From Bacteroidales bacterium (GTDB lineage: Bacteria > Bacteroidota > Bacteroidia > Bacteroidales > UBA932), in the NCBI GenBank assembly GCA_016295245.1, contig JAEDLO010000042.1:1-14145 (forward strand): DNA of 14,145 nucleotides, in the 5' to 3' direction. A model generated the notes under the pieces. The model was given only the letters and a program-made list of their open reading frames with translations, did not search any database and was not told the origin of the DNA. Within the stretch, counting starts at the first letter, position 1. The number at the start of each line of letters is the position of its first letter. Of this stretch, positions 6,986 to 14,145 are shown in pieces. Made by a program: the position numbers and the translations under genes.

Positions 6986-7657
6986 ATGGCAAGAGATAGA
7001 TATGCGGTTTTTGTGGCCGGCGGAAGCGGCACGAGGATGGGCTCTGACATCCCGAAACAGTTCCTGCTTCTGGAGGGGAAACCTATACTCCAGCGCAGCA
7101 TCGAAGCCTTTGTGGAGGCGGTGCCGGACCTGAAAATAATCGTCGTGCTGTCAAGGACTTGCATAGCTTACTGGAAAGAGTTGTGTCTGGCCTATTCCTT
7201 TGACGTTCCGCATCTTTTCGTGTCAGGCGGGCTGACTCGTTTCCACTCAGTGCGCAATGCCCTGGAGAAGGTGCCGGACGGCGCCCTCGTGGCCATCCAC
7301 GACGGTGTGCGCCCTCTGATAAGCCCCGCCCTCGTCCGCACTCTCTTCGAAAAGGCCGAGACCTGCCCCGCGGTGATCCCGGTGATCCCGGTGACCGACA
7401 CCCTGCGCTACCGCAATCCTGCCCTGGGGGATGCCGACCGCGAGGCTCTCGTGGCAGTGCAGACGCCCCAGATTTTCCACTCCGAGGCGTTGAAGGCCGC
7501 GTACAATCAGGCCTACGAGACAGCCTTCACCGATGATGGCAGCGTTGTCCGCAAATACGGAATACCTCTCACCCTGGAGGAGGGTGAGAGGTTCAATATC
7601 AAAATCACCACGCCGGAAGATCTTGTCCTGGCGTCGGCTATTCTTTCGTCACGATAG
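6986..7657 (+). CDS. ispD: IspD, 2-C-methyl-D-erythritol 4-phosphate cytidylyltransferase
   Basis: This enzyme joins CTP and 2-C-methyl-D-erythritol 4-phosphate to give CDP-methylerythritol, the third step of the MEP isoprenoid pathway. The pathway also supplies the undecaprenyl carrier for wall precursors. The 223-residue product carries the nucleotidyltransferase signature AGGSGTRM (11-18), PKQF (23-26), HDGVRP (105-110), VQTPQIF (158-164), TDDGSVV (182-188) and KITTPEDL (206-213). Length is typical. The related TarI-type CDP-ribitol enzymes share several motifs, but no teichoic or ribitol genes are nearby, so IspD is preferred. It has its own promoter with a repeat over it. Its 3' end overlaps the convergent Lrp-type gene by 20 bases. 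Confidence 0.93.
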   Translation: MARDRYAVFVAGGSGTRMGSDIPKQFLLLEGKPILQRSIEAFVEAVPDLKIIVVLSRTCIAYWKELCLAYSFDVPHLFVSGGLTRFHSVRNALEKVPDGALVAIHDGVRPLISPALVRTLFEKAETCPAVIPVIPVTDTLRYRNPALGDADREALVAVQTPQIFHSEALKAAYNQAYETAFTDDGSVVRKYGIPLTLEEGERFNIKITTPEDLVLASAILSSR

Positions 7658-8141
7658 AGGAGCGGAAGCTCGTGGCCTTGTATTCGCTTACCCAGACCTC
7701 CCTGTCGAAGGCCTGGTCGAGCGAAATCATCGTGTCTGTCGACTGGACGTAAGGGATGCGCTGGATGGTGTTGATAAGGATGTGCATCAAGTGTTCGTTA
7801 TTGATGCAAAAGGCCTTGACGAAGAGGGCGGCTTTTCCCGTAACGAAGTGACACTCAACGATTTCAGGGATGTGCCTAAGGGCGTTTACCACCTCTGGAT
7901 ACTTATTGTCCTCGGAAAGGCAGACGCTGATGAAGGCGCAGACGTTGAGGCCCAGTGCGGCCGGCTTGATGACCATCCTGGAGCCTGTGATGACTCCGGC
8001 GCTCTCAAGCTTGTGCACCCTCTGGTGGACGGCGGCTCCGGAAATGTTGCACTCCCTGGCTATCTCCAGGAAGGGAGTCCTGGCGTTGCTCACCAGTTTG
8101 GACAGGATTTTCCTGTCGATTTCGTCTATCTGGTAGGTCAT
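7638..8141 (-). CDS. Lrp/AsnC-family transcriptional regulator
   Basis: A feast/famine-type DNA-binding regulator that usually responds to amino acids or related small ligands. The 167-residue product begins with the family opening (DEIDRKILSKLVSNAR, 6-21). A winged helix-turn-helix follows at about 22-46 (FLEIARECNISGAAVHQRVHKLE). The C-terminal RAM/ACT-like ligand and oligomerisation domain spans about 66-143, with NNEHLMHILINTIQRIP (114-130) and ISLDQAFDREV (139-149), a C-terminal pattern typical of Bacteroidota members. Targets and ligand cannot be told. The ATG is 12 bases behind the topA stop, so it is probably cotranscribed with topA. Its 3' end overlaps ispD, with no terminator between. 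Confidence 0.92.
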   Translation of the reverse strand: MTYQIDEIDRKILSKLVSNARTPFLEIARECNISGAAVHQRVHKLESAGVITGSRMVIKPAALGLNVCAFISVCLSEDNKYPEVVNALRHIPEIVECHFVTGKAALFVKAFCINNEHLMHILINTIQRIPYVQSTDTMISLDQAFDREVWVSEYKATSFRSSIVTKE

Positions 8142-8153
8142 CTCAAATGAATA

Positions 8154-10472
8154 TTATCCGTTGCGTTTGCGGCCTGTGCGCTTCTGGCGGTTGGTAGGCT
8201 CGCTTTCGGCGATGATTTTCTTGCAGTCTTCAAGGCTGAGGGTGGTGGCGTCTGTGCCCTTTGGAATCTTGAAGTTGGATCCTGCGTGCTTGATGTATGG
8301 GCCGTAGCGTCCGTTGACGATGACGATGTCCTCATCGGTGAACTCGGCTATGTTGCTGCTCTGGCTGTTTGAGGCACTCTCGCTGATGAGCTCGATGCAG
8401 CGCTCCAGGCTGATGCGCAGAGGGTCTTCGCCGCGCGGAATGGAGATGTTGCGCTCGCCGTACTTGAGGTAAGGGCCGAAGCGTCCCTTGAAGGCCTTGA
8501 TCTCAATGCCTTCGTATTCGCCTATAGAGCGTGGCAGCTGAAGCAGGCTGACGGCCTCTGCGAGCGTGATGCTTTCGATGAGCTGGCCGCGGCCGAGGCT
8601 TGCGAACTGCCTGTCCGCATCGTCGTTCTCACCTTTCTGGACATATGGGCCGTATTGGCCGAACTTGGCGTAGATGTTGCGCCCGTCAGCAGGGTCGGTA
8701 CCCAGCAGGCGCTCGACGTGGCCTCCGAACTGGCCGTCCGAAGAAACGGCGCTGACCTTGGTCTGGAAAGGGGAGAAGAATTCGGCGATAACCTCGTTCC
8801 ACTCGCGTTTTCCTTCCGCAATCTCGTCGAACTCCTTCTCGACATTGGCAGTGAAGTCGTAGTCCATAATCTGCGGGAAGTTCTCGACCAGATAGTCGCT
8901 TACTATGATGCCTATCTCCTGAGGCATCAGCTTGCCTTTTTCGGCGCCGATGCTTTCGTTCTTGACGCTTTGGGAGATGGTTGAACCCTTGAGGCTGAGG
9001 TTGGTGACGGCAACCTTGCTGCCCTCTTTGTCACCCTTGATGATGTAGCCGCGGGCGGTGGTCAGGGTGCTGATGGTAGGGGCGTAAGTTGAAGGCCTGC
9101 CGATGCCCAGCTCTTCGAGTTTCTTGACGAGGCTGGCCTCGGAGTACCTGTATGGCGGCTGGGTGAATTTGCATTCGGCGCTCAGTCCCTTCTCGACCAC
9201 GCTGTCGCCAACGTGGAGCTCTGGCAGCACGGCGTTGCCCTCTTCGGCGGCGTCATCCTCGCTGCTTTCCATATAGACTTTCAGGAAGCCGTCGAAAAGG
9301 ATTTCAGTGGCCTGGAAGCCGAACATCTCGCTTCTCTTGTCGGAAGCGACCTTGACGCTGGTGTTCAGGACCTTGGCGTCTTCCATCTGAGAGGCGATGG
9401 TCCTTTTCCAGATCAGCTCATAGAGCTTCTTTTCCTGGGCTGAGCCTTCGATGGAGGTATTCTCAATATAGGTAGGGCGGATGGCCTCGTGGGCCTCCTG
9501 CGCACCCTTGGAGCGAGTCTTGTATTGACGGGTGTGGGAGTACTGCTCGCCGTAGTTTTCGCAGATGTACTTCTTTGAAGTGCCGATGGCCAGGCTTGAG
9601 AGGTTGGTCGAGTCGGTACGCATATAGGTGATAAGACCCCTTTCGTAGAGCGACTGGGCGAGTCTCATCGTCAGGCTTACCGGGTATCGGAGCTTGCGGG
9701 AGGCCTCCTGCTGGAGGGTGGAGGTGGTAAACGGAGCGGCCGGGCTGCGGCTTCCCTGCTTCTTGTCAGCTGCGGCGACCTTGTAGTTGGCGCCTATGCT
9801 GTCTTCCAGGAAGGCCCTTGCCTGCTCGAGGCTGTCAAAGCGGGTGTCGAGGGTGCCCTTAACCTTGACTCCGGCGGCGTTGAAGATGCCTTCAACCTTG
9901 TAGTACGGGCTGCTCTTGAAGCCTATGATTTCCTTTTCCCTGTCCACTACGAGCCTCAGTGCGACGGACTGCACGCGTCCGGCGGACAGACCCCTCTGGA
10001 TTTTCCTCCAGAGCACAGGGGAAAGCTTGTAGCCTACGATGCGGTCCAACACCCTTCGCGCCTGCTGGGCGTTCACCAGGTCGAGATTAATATCGCGCGG
10101 AGTCTCTATGGCCTTGAGTATGGCGTTCTTGGTGATTTCGTGGAAGACGATGCGGCGGGTGTTCTCTTTCTTGAGGCCGAGGGTCTCGAAAAGGTGCCAG
10201 GAAATGGCTTCTCCCTCGCGGTCTTCATCGGATGCGAGCCATACGGTATGGGCAGCCTGGGCTGCACTCTTGAGTTCGGAAACAAGTTTCTTCTTTTCAG
10301 CCGGGACAATATAGTCCGGCTTGAACCCGTTTTCAATGTCTATGCTCAGGTTGTTCTCCTGAAGATCCCTGATATGCCCCCGGCTGGACAGCACTTTAAA
10401 ATCGTCTCCGAGAAACTTTTTGATCGTTCCGGCCTTTGCCGGAGACTCAACTATTACTAGATTCCCCTCCAT
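8154..10472 (-). CDS. topA: DNA topoisomerase I (type IA)
   Basis: Relaxes negative supercoils by cutting and passing single strands. The 772-residue product has an N-terminal Toprim domain: IVESPAKAGTIKKFLG (7-22) and the acidic SDEDREGEAISWH (81-93). RRVLDRIVGYKLSPVLW (139-155) and GLSAGRVQSVALRLV (161-175) follow. The active-site tyrosine is Tyr283 in GLITYMRTDST. The C-terminus has three Topo_C repeats built on GQYGPYVQKGE, GRFGPYLKYGE and GRYGPYIKHAG and ends in a basic tail. No CxxC pair is present, so the zinc fingers of E. coli TopA are absent, as is usual in this phylum. The start at 10472 (MEGNLVIVESPAK) is chosen over an in-frame ATG at 10517 because the extra 15 residues precede the conserved beginning and overlap the likely promoter. 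Confidence 0.97.
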   Translation of the reverse strand: MEGNLVIVESPAKAGTIKKFLGDDFKVLSSRGHIRDLQENNLSIDIENGFKPDYIVPAEKKKLVSELKSAAQAAHTVWLASDEDREGEAISWHLFETLGLKKENTRRIVFHEITKNAILKAIETPRDINLDLVNAQQARRVLDRIVGYKLSPVLWRKIQRGLSAGRVQSVALRLVVDREKEIIGFKSSPYYKVEGIFNAAGVKVKGTLDTRFDSLEQARAFLEDSIGANYKVAAADKKQGSRSPAAPFTTSTLQQEASRKLRYPVSLTMRLAQSLYERGLITYMRTDSTNLSSLAIGTSKKYICENYGEQYSHTRQYKTRSKGAQEAHEAIRPTYIENTSIEGSAQEKKLYELIWKRTIASQMEDAKVLNTSVKVASDKRSEMFGFQATEILFDGFLKVYMESSEDDAAEEGNAVLPELHVGDSVVEKGLSAECKFTQPPYRYSEASLVKKLEELGIGRPSTYAPTISTLTTARGYIIKGDKEGSKVAVTNLSLKGSTISQSVKNESIGAEKGKLMPQEIGIIVSDYLVENFPQIMDYDFTANVEKEFDEIAEGKREWNEVIAEFFSPFQTKVSAVSSDGQFGGHVERLLGTDPADGRNIYAKFGQYGPYVQKGENDDADRQFASLGRGQLIESITLAEAVSLLQLPRSIGEYEGIEIKAFKGRFGPYLKYGERNISIPRGEDPLRISLERCIELISESASNSQSSNIAEFTDEDIVIVNGRYGPYIKHAGSNFKIPKGTDATTLSLEDCKKIIAESEPTNRQKRTGRKRNG

Positions 10473-10502
10473 ATTCTGTCTGTTTCGTTTCGTTTTGGAC
10501 TG

Positions 10503-10534
10503 CAAAGAAAAAAACAAACTCCGTAATTTTCAAA
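10503..10534 (-). promoter_or_regulatory. Putative topA promoter
   Basis: On the minus strand TTTG (10534-10531) is followed after 20 bases by TTTCTTTG (10510-10503). The -33 match is perfect. The -7 element differs from TAnnTTTG only in its second base. Transcription would begin near 10499, about 27 bases before the topA ATG and downstream of the alternative ATG at 10517, which supports the shorter protein. Confidence 0.5.
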
Positions 10535-10544
10535 AATTTATCGC

Positions 10545-10552
10545 TAATTTTG
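10545..10552 (+). promoter_or_regulatory. Possible -7 element of the class A PBP operon
   Basis: TAATTTTG matches TAnnTTTG exactly, but it lies only 8 bases before the ATG at 10561. The transcript would then be nearly leaderless. No TTTG is found 19-21 bases upstream. The match may be chance in this AT-rich spacer. Confidence 0.25.
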
Positions 10553-10560
10553 TCTTTTGT

Positions 10561-12939
10561 ATGAAAGAGACGACACGCAAAAAAGTTATAAAATGGTTCT
10601 GGATTCTGTTTTCAGCACCCTTCGCAATACTGCTCACAGCCCTGCTTCTGGTAGGTATCTTCGCCAAGATTCCTTCCTTTGAGGAGCTGGAGCATCCGGA
10701 CAATAAACTCGCAACCCAGGTGATAGCCGAAAACGGCGAAATCCTTACCACCTTCCATATCGAGAACCGCACCTATGTAAGTTATGAGGAACTCTCCCCA
10801 TACCTCGTCCAGGCTGCGGTCGCAACCGAAGATGCCCGCTTCTACCGGCACTCCGGCATTGATATGCAGAGCCTTGCGCGCGTGTTGGTCAAGACCATCC
10901 TCCTCCAGGATTCAAGCCAGGGCGGAGGCAGCACCATCACCCAGCAGCTGGCCAAGACCCTGTATCCGCGCCGCGAGGTCAAGAACAAGGTGTGGAGCAA
11001 GTTTGTGATGGTCGGCACCAAGCTCAAGGAGTGGATTACCGCCGTCAAGCTCGAGCGAGACTACACCAAGGAGGAGATTGTGGATATGTACCTCAACTCC
11101 ATCTTCTTCGGCAGCGGCGCCTACGGCATCAAGGCCGCCTCGGAGACCTTCTTCGCCAAGGCACCGTCCGAACTGCTTGTCGAGGAGGCCGCCCTGCTCG
11201 TCGGTATGGTCAACAAGCCGACCCGCTACAACCCCGTCCTTCACCCTGAGCAGGCGCTCAACCGCCGCAACTTCGTCATAGGTCAGATGGAAAAGAGCGG
11301 CTACCTCACCAAGGCCGAGCGCGACTCCATCAGGCTGGTGCCTATCAATCTGAACTACCAGGTCCAGGACCACAACGCCGGCCGGGCCCCGTACTTCCGC
11401 GATATGCTCCGCCGCGATATGAACGCCCAGAAGCCGAAGCGCTCCAGCTACCAGTACGCCGAGGACTACTCCCAGGACTCGCTGCGCTGGCGCGAAGACC
11501 CGATTTACGGCTGGCTCAACAAAAACCTCAAGCCTGACGGCACCAAATATGACCTCGACCGCGACGGCCTGCGCATCTACACGACCATCAACTACAAGAT
11601 GCAGCAATACGCCGAGGAGGCGGTTGCCGAGCATCTTGGCAAGAACCTCCAGCGCAGCTTCTTCCGCGAGCAGCGCAACAACCGCAACAAGCCTTTCGCG
11701 TCCGACGTGGACAGCAAGACCGTCAATATGCTTATGAGCCAGGCGCGCCGCTGGTCCGACCGCTACCGCCTCCAGAAGAAGGCCGGCGTGCCGGAAGAGG
11801 AAATCCTCGCCCAGTTCCGCAAGCCTGCCAAGATGCGCGTCTTCTCCTGGAACGCCAAGGGCTATGTCGATACCGTGATGACTCCGGACGACTCCATCCG
11901 CTACATCAAGTCCATCCTGCGCTGCGGCTTCGTCGCAATGGAGCCACACACAGGCTACGTCAAGGCCTACGTCGGCGGCCCTAACTACCGCTACTTCAAA
12001 TATGACAACGTCCGCCAGGGCAAGCGCCAGGTCGGCTCGACCATCAAGCCTTTCCTCTACACCCTTGCGATGCAGGAGGGCCTCACCCCTTGCGACAAGG
12101 TTGTCAACCTCCCTCAGACCTTCGTGCTGGACAACGGAGACACCTGGACTCCGCGAAGCACCGACCGCCAGGAGTACATAGGCCAGACGGTTACCCTGCG
12201 CTGGGGCCTTGCCCACAGCTCCAACAACATCTCGGCCTTCCTGATGAAGGAGCTCGGCCCGGCTGCTTTCGTGAGGATGATCCACCAGATGGGCATCTCT
12301 TCCCACGTGGATGAAGTCTATTCGCTCTGCGTCGGCCCCGCTGACGTCTGCGTGTATGATATGGTCGCATCCTACAACACCTTCCCGTCACAGGGCACCT
12401 ATGTCACCCCTCAGTATGTCACCCGCATTGAGGACAGCGACGGGCGCGTAATCAGCGAGTTCACCAACCTCAAGAGGGCGGCTATCTCCGAGCAGACGGC
12501 CTACCTGATGGTGAACCTGATGCAGGGCGTGGTCAACGAAGGTACGGGATCCCGCCTGCGCTCGGTTTACGGTCTGAAAGGCCAGATTTCCGGCAAGACC
12601 GGTACCACCAACGACAACTCCGACGGCTGGTTCATCGGCTACACGCCGAAGATTACCGCCGGCGTGTGGGTGGGAGGCGAGGACCGTCAGGTCCACTTCA
12701 ACTCCCTCGCCCTGGGAAGCGGCTCGAACATGGCCCTGCCAATCTGGGGTATCTGGATGAAAAAATGCCTTGCCGACCCGACCATAGGCTGGTCAATGGA
12801 AGACGACAGCTTTGCGGTGCCTGCCGGCGGTACGCTGACCTTCGACTGCTCGGTTGAGGGCACCTTCCTCGGAGGTGGGGACAGCTATCAGGAGCCGGTC
12901 GAAGGCCAGGACAATGAAGAGGATTATTACTTTAACTAA
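10561..12939 (+). CDS. mrcA: Class A penicillin-binding protein (PBP1A type)
   Basis: A bifunctional enzyme that polymerises glycan strands and crosslinks their peptides on the outer face of the inner membrane. The 792-residue product has an N-terminal anchor (about 10-33). The GT51 glycosyltransferase domain follows: ATEDARFYRHSGID (88-101, catalytic Glu90), GGGSTITQQLAKTL (121-134), KLERDYTKEEIVDMYLN (163-179) and FGSGAYGI (183-190). The transpeptidase domain has SxxK as S493-T-I-K496, SxN as S554-N-N556 and KTG as 679-681. The tail is acidic (EGQDNEEDYY). All catalytic motifs are intact. The start at 10561 is chosen because the longer in-frame reading from 10420 would run back into topA and place 47 unrelated residues before the basic-plus-anchor N-terminus. 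It heads an operon with ddl. Confidence 0.96.
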   Translation: MKETTRKKVIKWFWILFSAPFAILLTALLLVGIFAKIPSFEELEHPDNKLATQVIAENGEILTTFHIENRTYVSYEELSPYLVQAAVATEDARFYRHSGIDMQSLARVLVKTILLQDSSQGGGSTITQQLAKTLYPRREVKNKVWSKFVMVGTKLKEWITAVKLERDYTKEEIVDMYLNSIFFGSGAYGIKAASETFFAKAPSELLVEEAALLVGMVNKPTRYNPVLHPEQALNRRNFVIGQMEKSGYLTKAERDSIRLVPINLNYQVQDHNAGRAPYFRDMLRRDMNAQKPKRSSYQYAEDYSQDSLRWREDPIYGWLNKNLKPDGTKYDLDRDGLRIYTTINYKMQQYAEEAVAEHLGKNLQRSFFREQRNNRNKPFASDVDSKTVNMLMSQARRWSDRYRLQKKAGVPEEEILAQFRKPAKMRVFSWNAKGYVDTVMTPDDSIRYIKSILRCGFVAMEPHTGYVKAYVGGPNYRYFKYDNVRQGKRQVGSTIKPFLYTLAMQEGLTPCDKVVNLPQTFVLDNGDTWTPRSTDRQEYIGQTVTLRWGLAHSSNNISAFLMKELGPAAFVRMIHQMGISSHVDEVYSLCVGPADVCVYDMVASYNTFPSQGTYVTPQYVTRIEDSDGRVISEFTNLKRAAISEQTAYLMVNLMQGVVNEGTGSRLRSVYGLKGQISGKTGTTNDNSDGWFIGYTPKITAGVWVGGEDRQVHFNSLALGSGSNMALPIWGIWMKKCLADPTIGWSMEDDSFAVPAGGTLTFDCSVEGTFLGGGDSYQEPVEGQDNEEDYYFN

Positions 12940-12942
12940 GAT

Positions 12943-13959
12943 ATGAGCAAGTACCAGTCAATCGCGGTTATCTACGGCAGTGACTCTTCCGAGTGGGAAG
13001 TGTCCTGCCGCAGCGGTGAGTTCGTCGCCTCTCGCATAGACGCGGACAACTATGATGTGTTTGAGATTTTCGCGCGCTTCGGCAAATGGCAGCTCGTTGC
13101 CTGCCGCAAGAGGGGAGCGATGAGGGTGACCTTCCCTCAGGAAGCCCGCCCCGAGGTGGACAAGAACGACTTCTCAGTGAGCGTTCTGGGCGAAAAGGTA
13201 AAGTTTGACTACGCCTACGTCGTGCAGCACGGCGCTCCTGGCGAGAACGGTCAGCTCGAAGGCTATCTCGAAATGCTTTCCATCCCATACAGCACCTGCA
13301 GTTCGTTTGTCAGCGCCATCTCCTTCGACAAGTACGCCTGCAAATGCTGCATACGCGAACAGAATGTCGTAAAATGCGCTCCTGATGCCTTCGTGCGCAG
13401 GGGTATGGACCTTGAGGCCTTCGCCAAGGGCCCTGCAGCTGGACTCAAATACCCACTCTTCGTGAAGCCTACCCAGGGCGGCTCCAGCTTCGGAGTCACT
13501 ATGGTAAAGGAGCCTGAGGAGCTGATTCCCGCCATCAATTACGCTTTCTCCGAAGACCCGACCGTTCTCGTTGAGGAAGGTCTGCACGGCCGTGAGTTTA
13601 CCTGTGCAGCTTATTTTGACGGCAGTTCGGTAAAGGCCCTTCCTGTCATAGAGATAGTATCGGACAACGAATACTTCGACTACGATGCCAAGTACAACGG
13701 CCACAGCAAGGAAATCTGCCCTGCGCCGATAGATCAGGCCTGCTCGCAGATGATTCAGAACACGACCTGCGAAATCTACTCAAGAATGGGCTGCAAGGGA
13801 GTTGTCCGCATCGACTACATCAACACCGAAGACGGACTCTATTTTCTCGAGATTAACACGATTCCGGGTATGACCAGCGCCTCGTTGGTACCAAAAATGG
13901 TGCGCGCAGCAGGCCTCGACGTGACGGATTTCCTCACGACAATCATCGAGAATTCATAG
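12943..13959 (+). CDS. ddl: D-alanine--D-alanine ligase
   Basis: An ATP-grasp enzyme that makes D-Ala-D-Ala, the end of the peptidoglycan stem peptide and the substrate of the PBPs encoded nearby. The 338-residue product shows SSEWEVS (15-21), with Glu17 at the position of E. coli DdlB Glu15. HGAPGENGQLEGYLE (96-110) and VKPTQGGSSFG (174-184) follow, with Ser181 at the Ser150 position. FDYDAKYNG (245-253) has Tyr251 at the Tyr216 position, which favours D-Ala over D-lactate as second substrate and argues against a VanA-type ligase. The C-terminal signature FLEINTIPGMTSASLVPKM spans 301-319. The ATG is 3 bases after the class A PBP stop, so the two are very likely one operon. Confidence 0.96.
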   Translation: MSKYQSIAVIYGSDSSEWEVSCRSGEFVASRIDADNYDVFEIFARFGKWQLVACRKRGAMRVTFPQEARPEVDKNDFSVSVLGEKVKFDYAYVVQHGAPGENGQLEGYLEMLSIPYSTCSSFVSAISFDKYACKCCIREQNVVKCAPDAFVRRGMDLEAFAKGPAAGLKYPLFVKPTQGGSSFGVTMVKEPEELIPAINYAFSEDPTVLVEEGLHGREFTCAAYFDGSSVKALPVIEIVSDNEYFDYDAKYNGHSKEICPAPIDQACSQMIQNTTCEIYSRMGCKGVVRIDYINTEDGLYFLEINTIPGMTSASLVPKMVRAAGLDVTDFLTTIIENS

Positions 13960-13964
13960 CCCCG

Positions 13965-14145
13965 GTGCTTCTAAAAGATTTTATAAAAACGGCCTGTTCC
14001 CGCCTCGAAAACATCTACCCTCCAGAGGAGGGGAGGGCCATAGTATCCATACTCTGCAAGGAAAAACTGGGCTTTGAAAGTTATACTCATATAATTGAAC
14101 CTCAAACACTTATCCCCGAAGAAGAGCTCGCAAACCTGCTTGAGG
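13965..14145 (+). CDS. prmC: PrmC (HemK), release-factor glutamine methyltransferase, N-terminal part
   Basis: Cut by the right edge; about 60 codons are visible. PrmC methylates the glutamine of the GGQ motif in release factors RF1 and RF2. Only the N-terminal helical domain is seen: SRLENIYPPEEGRAIVSIL, then LGFESYTHIIEPQTLIPEEE. This fits the PrmC 'YP..EA..I...L.....G' pattern of Bacteroidota. The catalytic NPPY motif would lie beyond the window, so the call is by pattern only. No ATG occurs in the visible frame. The start is taken as GTG at 13965, 5 bases after the ddl stop; a start inside ddl is the alternative. It appears to be the third gene of the class A PBP-ddl operon. Confidence 0.72.
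   Translation, partial: MLLKDFIKTACSRLENIYPPEEGRAIVSILCKEKLGFESYTHIIEPQTLIPEEELANLLE

Noticed and set aside
7373..7397. Tandem 9-base repeat GTGATCCCG in ispD, encoding VIP-VIP
   Set aside because: The protein length around it fits the family without an inserted repeat, so it is coincidental codon choice in a valine/proline-rich strand.
10473..10517. Upstream in-frame ATG giving TopA 15 extra residues
   Set aside because: The extension precedes the conserved beginning of TopA, looks non-conserved, and overlaps the predicted promoter.
10912..12306. 464-codon minus-strand open frame opposite the class A PBP gene
   Set aside because: The sense strand encodes all PBP catalytic motifs. The antisense protein is rich in V, A, L, D, E, G and H with no family features and has no promoter of its own.
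12943..13959. Vancomycin-resistance-type D-Ala-D-Lac ligase
   Set aside because: The AKY motif keeps the tyrosine typical of D-Ala-D-Ala ligases, and no vanH, vanX or sensor-kinase genes are present.

Overview
The window reads as ordinary core chromosome of a moderately GC-rich member of the Bacteroidota, probably a Bacteroidales lineage; I cannot name the genus. Several signs support this. Start codons lack Shine-Dalgarno sequences. Short upstream regions carry the phylum's -7 element TAnnTTTG. Topoisomerase I ends in Topo_C repeats instead of zinc fingers. The order mreB-mreC-mreD-mrdA-rodA is the usual one for the phylum. Protein-coding DNA fills nearly everything except the first ~250 bases.

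Layout from the left. Bases 1-242 hold no gene I can support, apart from a weak candidate fragment at the edge. Next, on the minus strand, come an intrinsic terminator (243-286) and tRNA-Leu(UAA) (291-375). These sit directly behind a tightly packed minus-strand operon read from right to left: mreB, mreC, mreD, mrdA (PBP2) and rodA (5914 down to 406). A short divergent promoter region at about 5915-6010 separates mreB from a plus-strand PfkB-family sugar kinase. The kinase is followed by ispD, which has its own promoter overlapped by a palindromic repeat. ispD meets an Lrp/AsnC-type regulator tail to tail, with a 20-base overlap of the coding regions. That regulator lies directly behind topA on the minus strand. 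A second divergent region (10473-10560) leads to a plus-strand operon of a class A penicillin-binding protein (PBP1A type), D-Ala-D-Ala ligase, and the start of prmC, which is cut by the right edge.

Functionally the window is dominated by cell-wall growth. MreB/MreC/MreD position the elongation machine. RodA polymerises glycan strands and PBP2 crosslinks them. The class A PBP does both jobs. Ddl makes the D-Ala-D-Ala end of the stem peptide. IspD feeds the MEP pathway, which supplies the lipid carrier for wall precursors. TopA, the Lrp-type regulator, the sugar kinase, PrmC and the tRNA are housekeeping neighbours.

I found no mobile element, CRISPR array, defence system or other undescribed system. 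The points worth a second look are regulatory: the palindromic repeat across the ispD promoter, the interlocked mreB/kinase promoters, and the tRNA-Leu gene lodged between rodA and the terminator.
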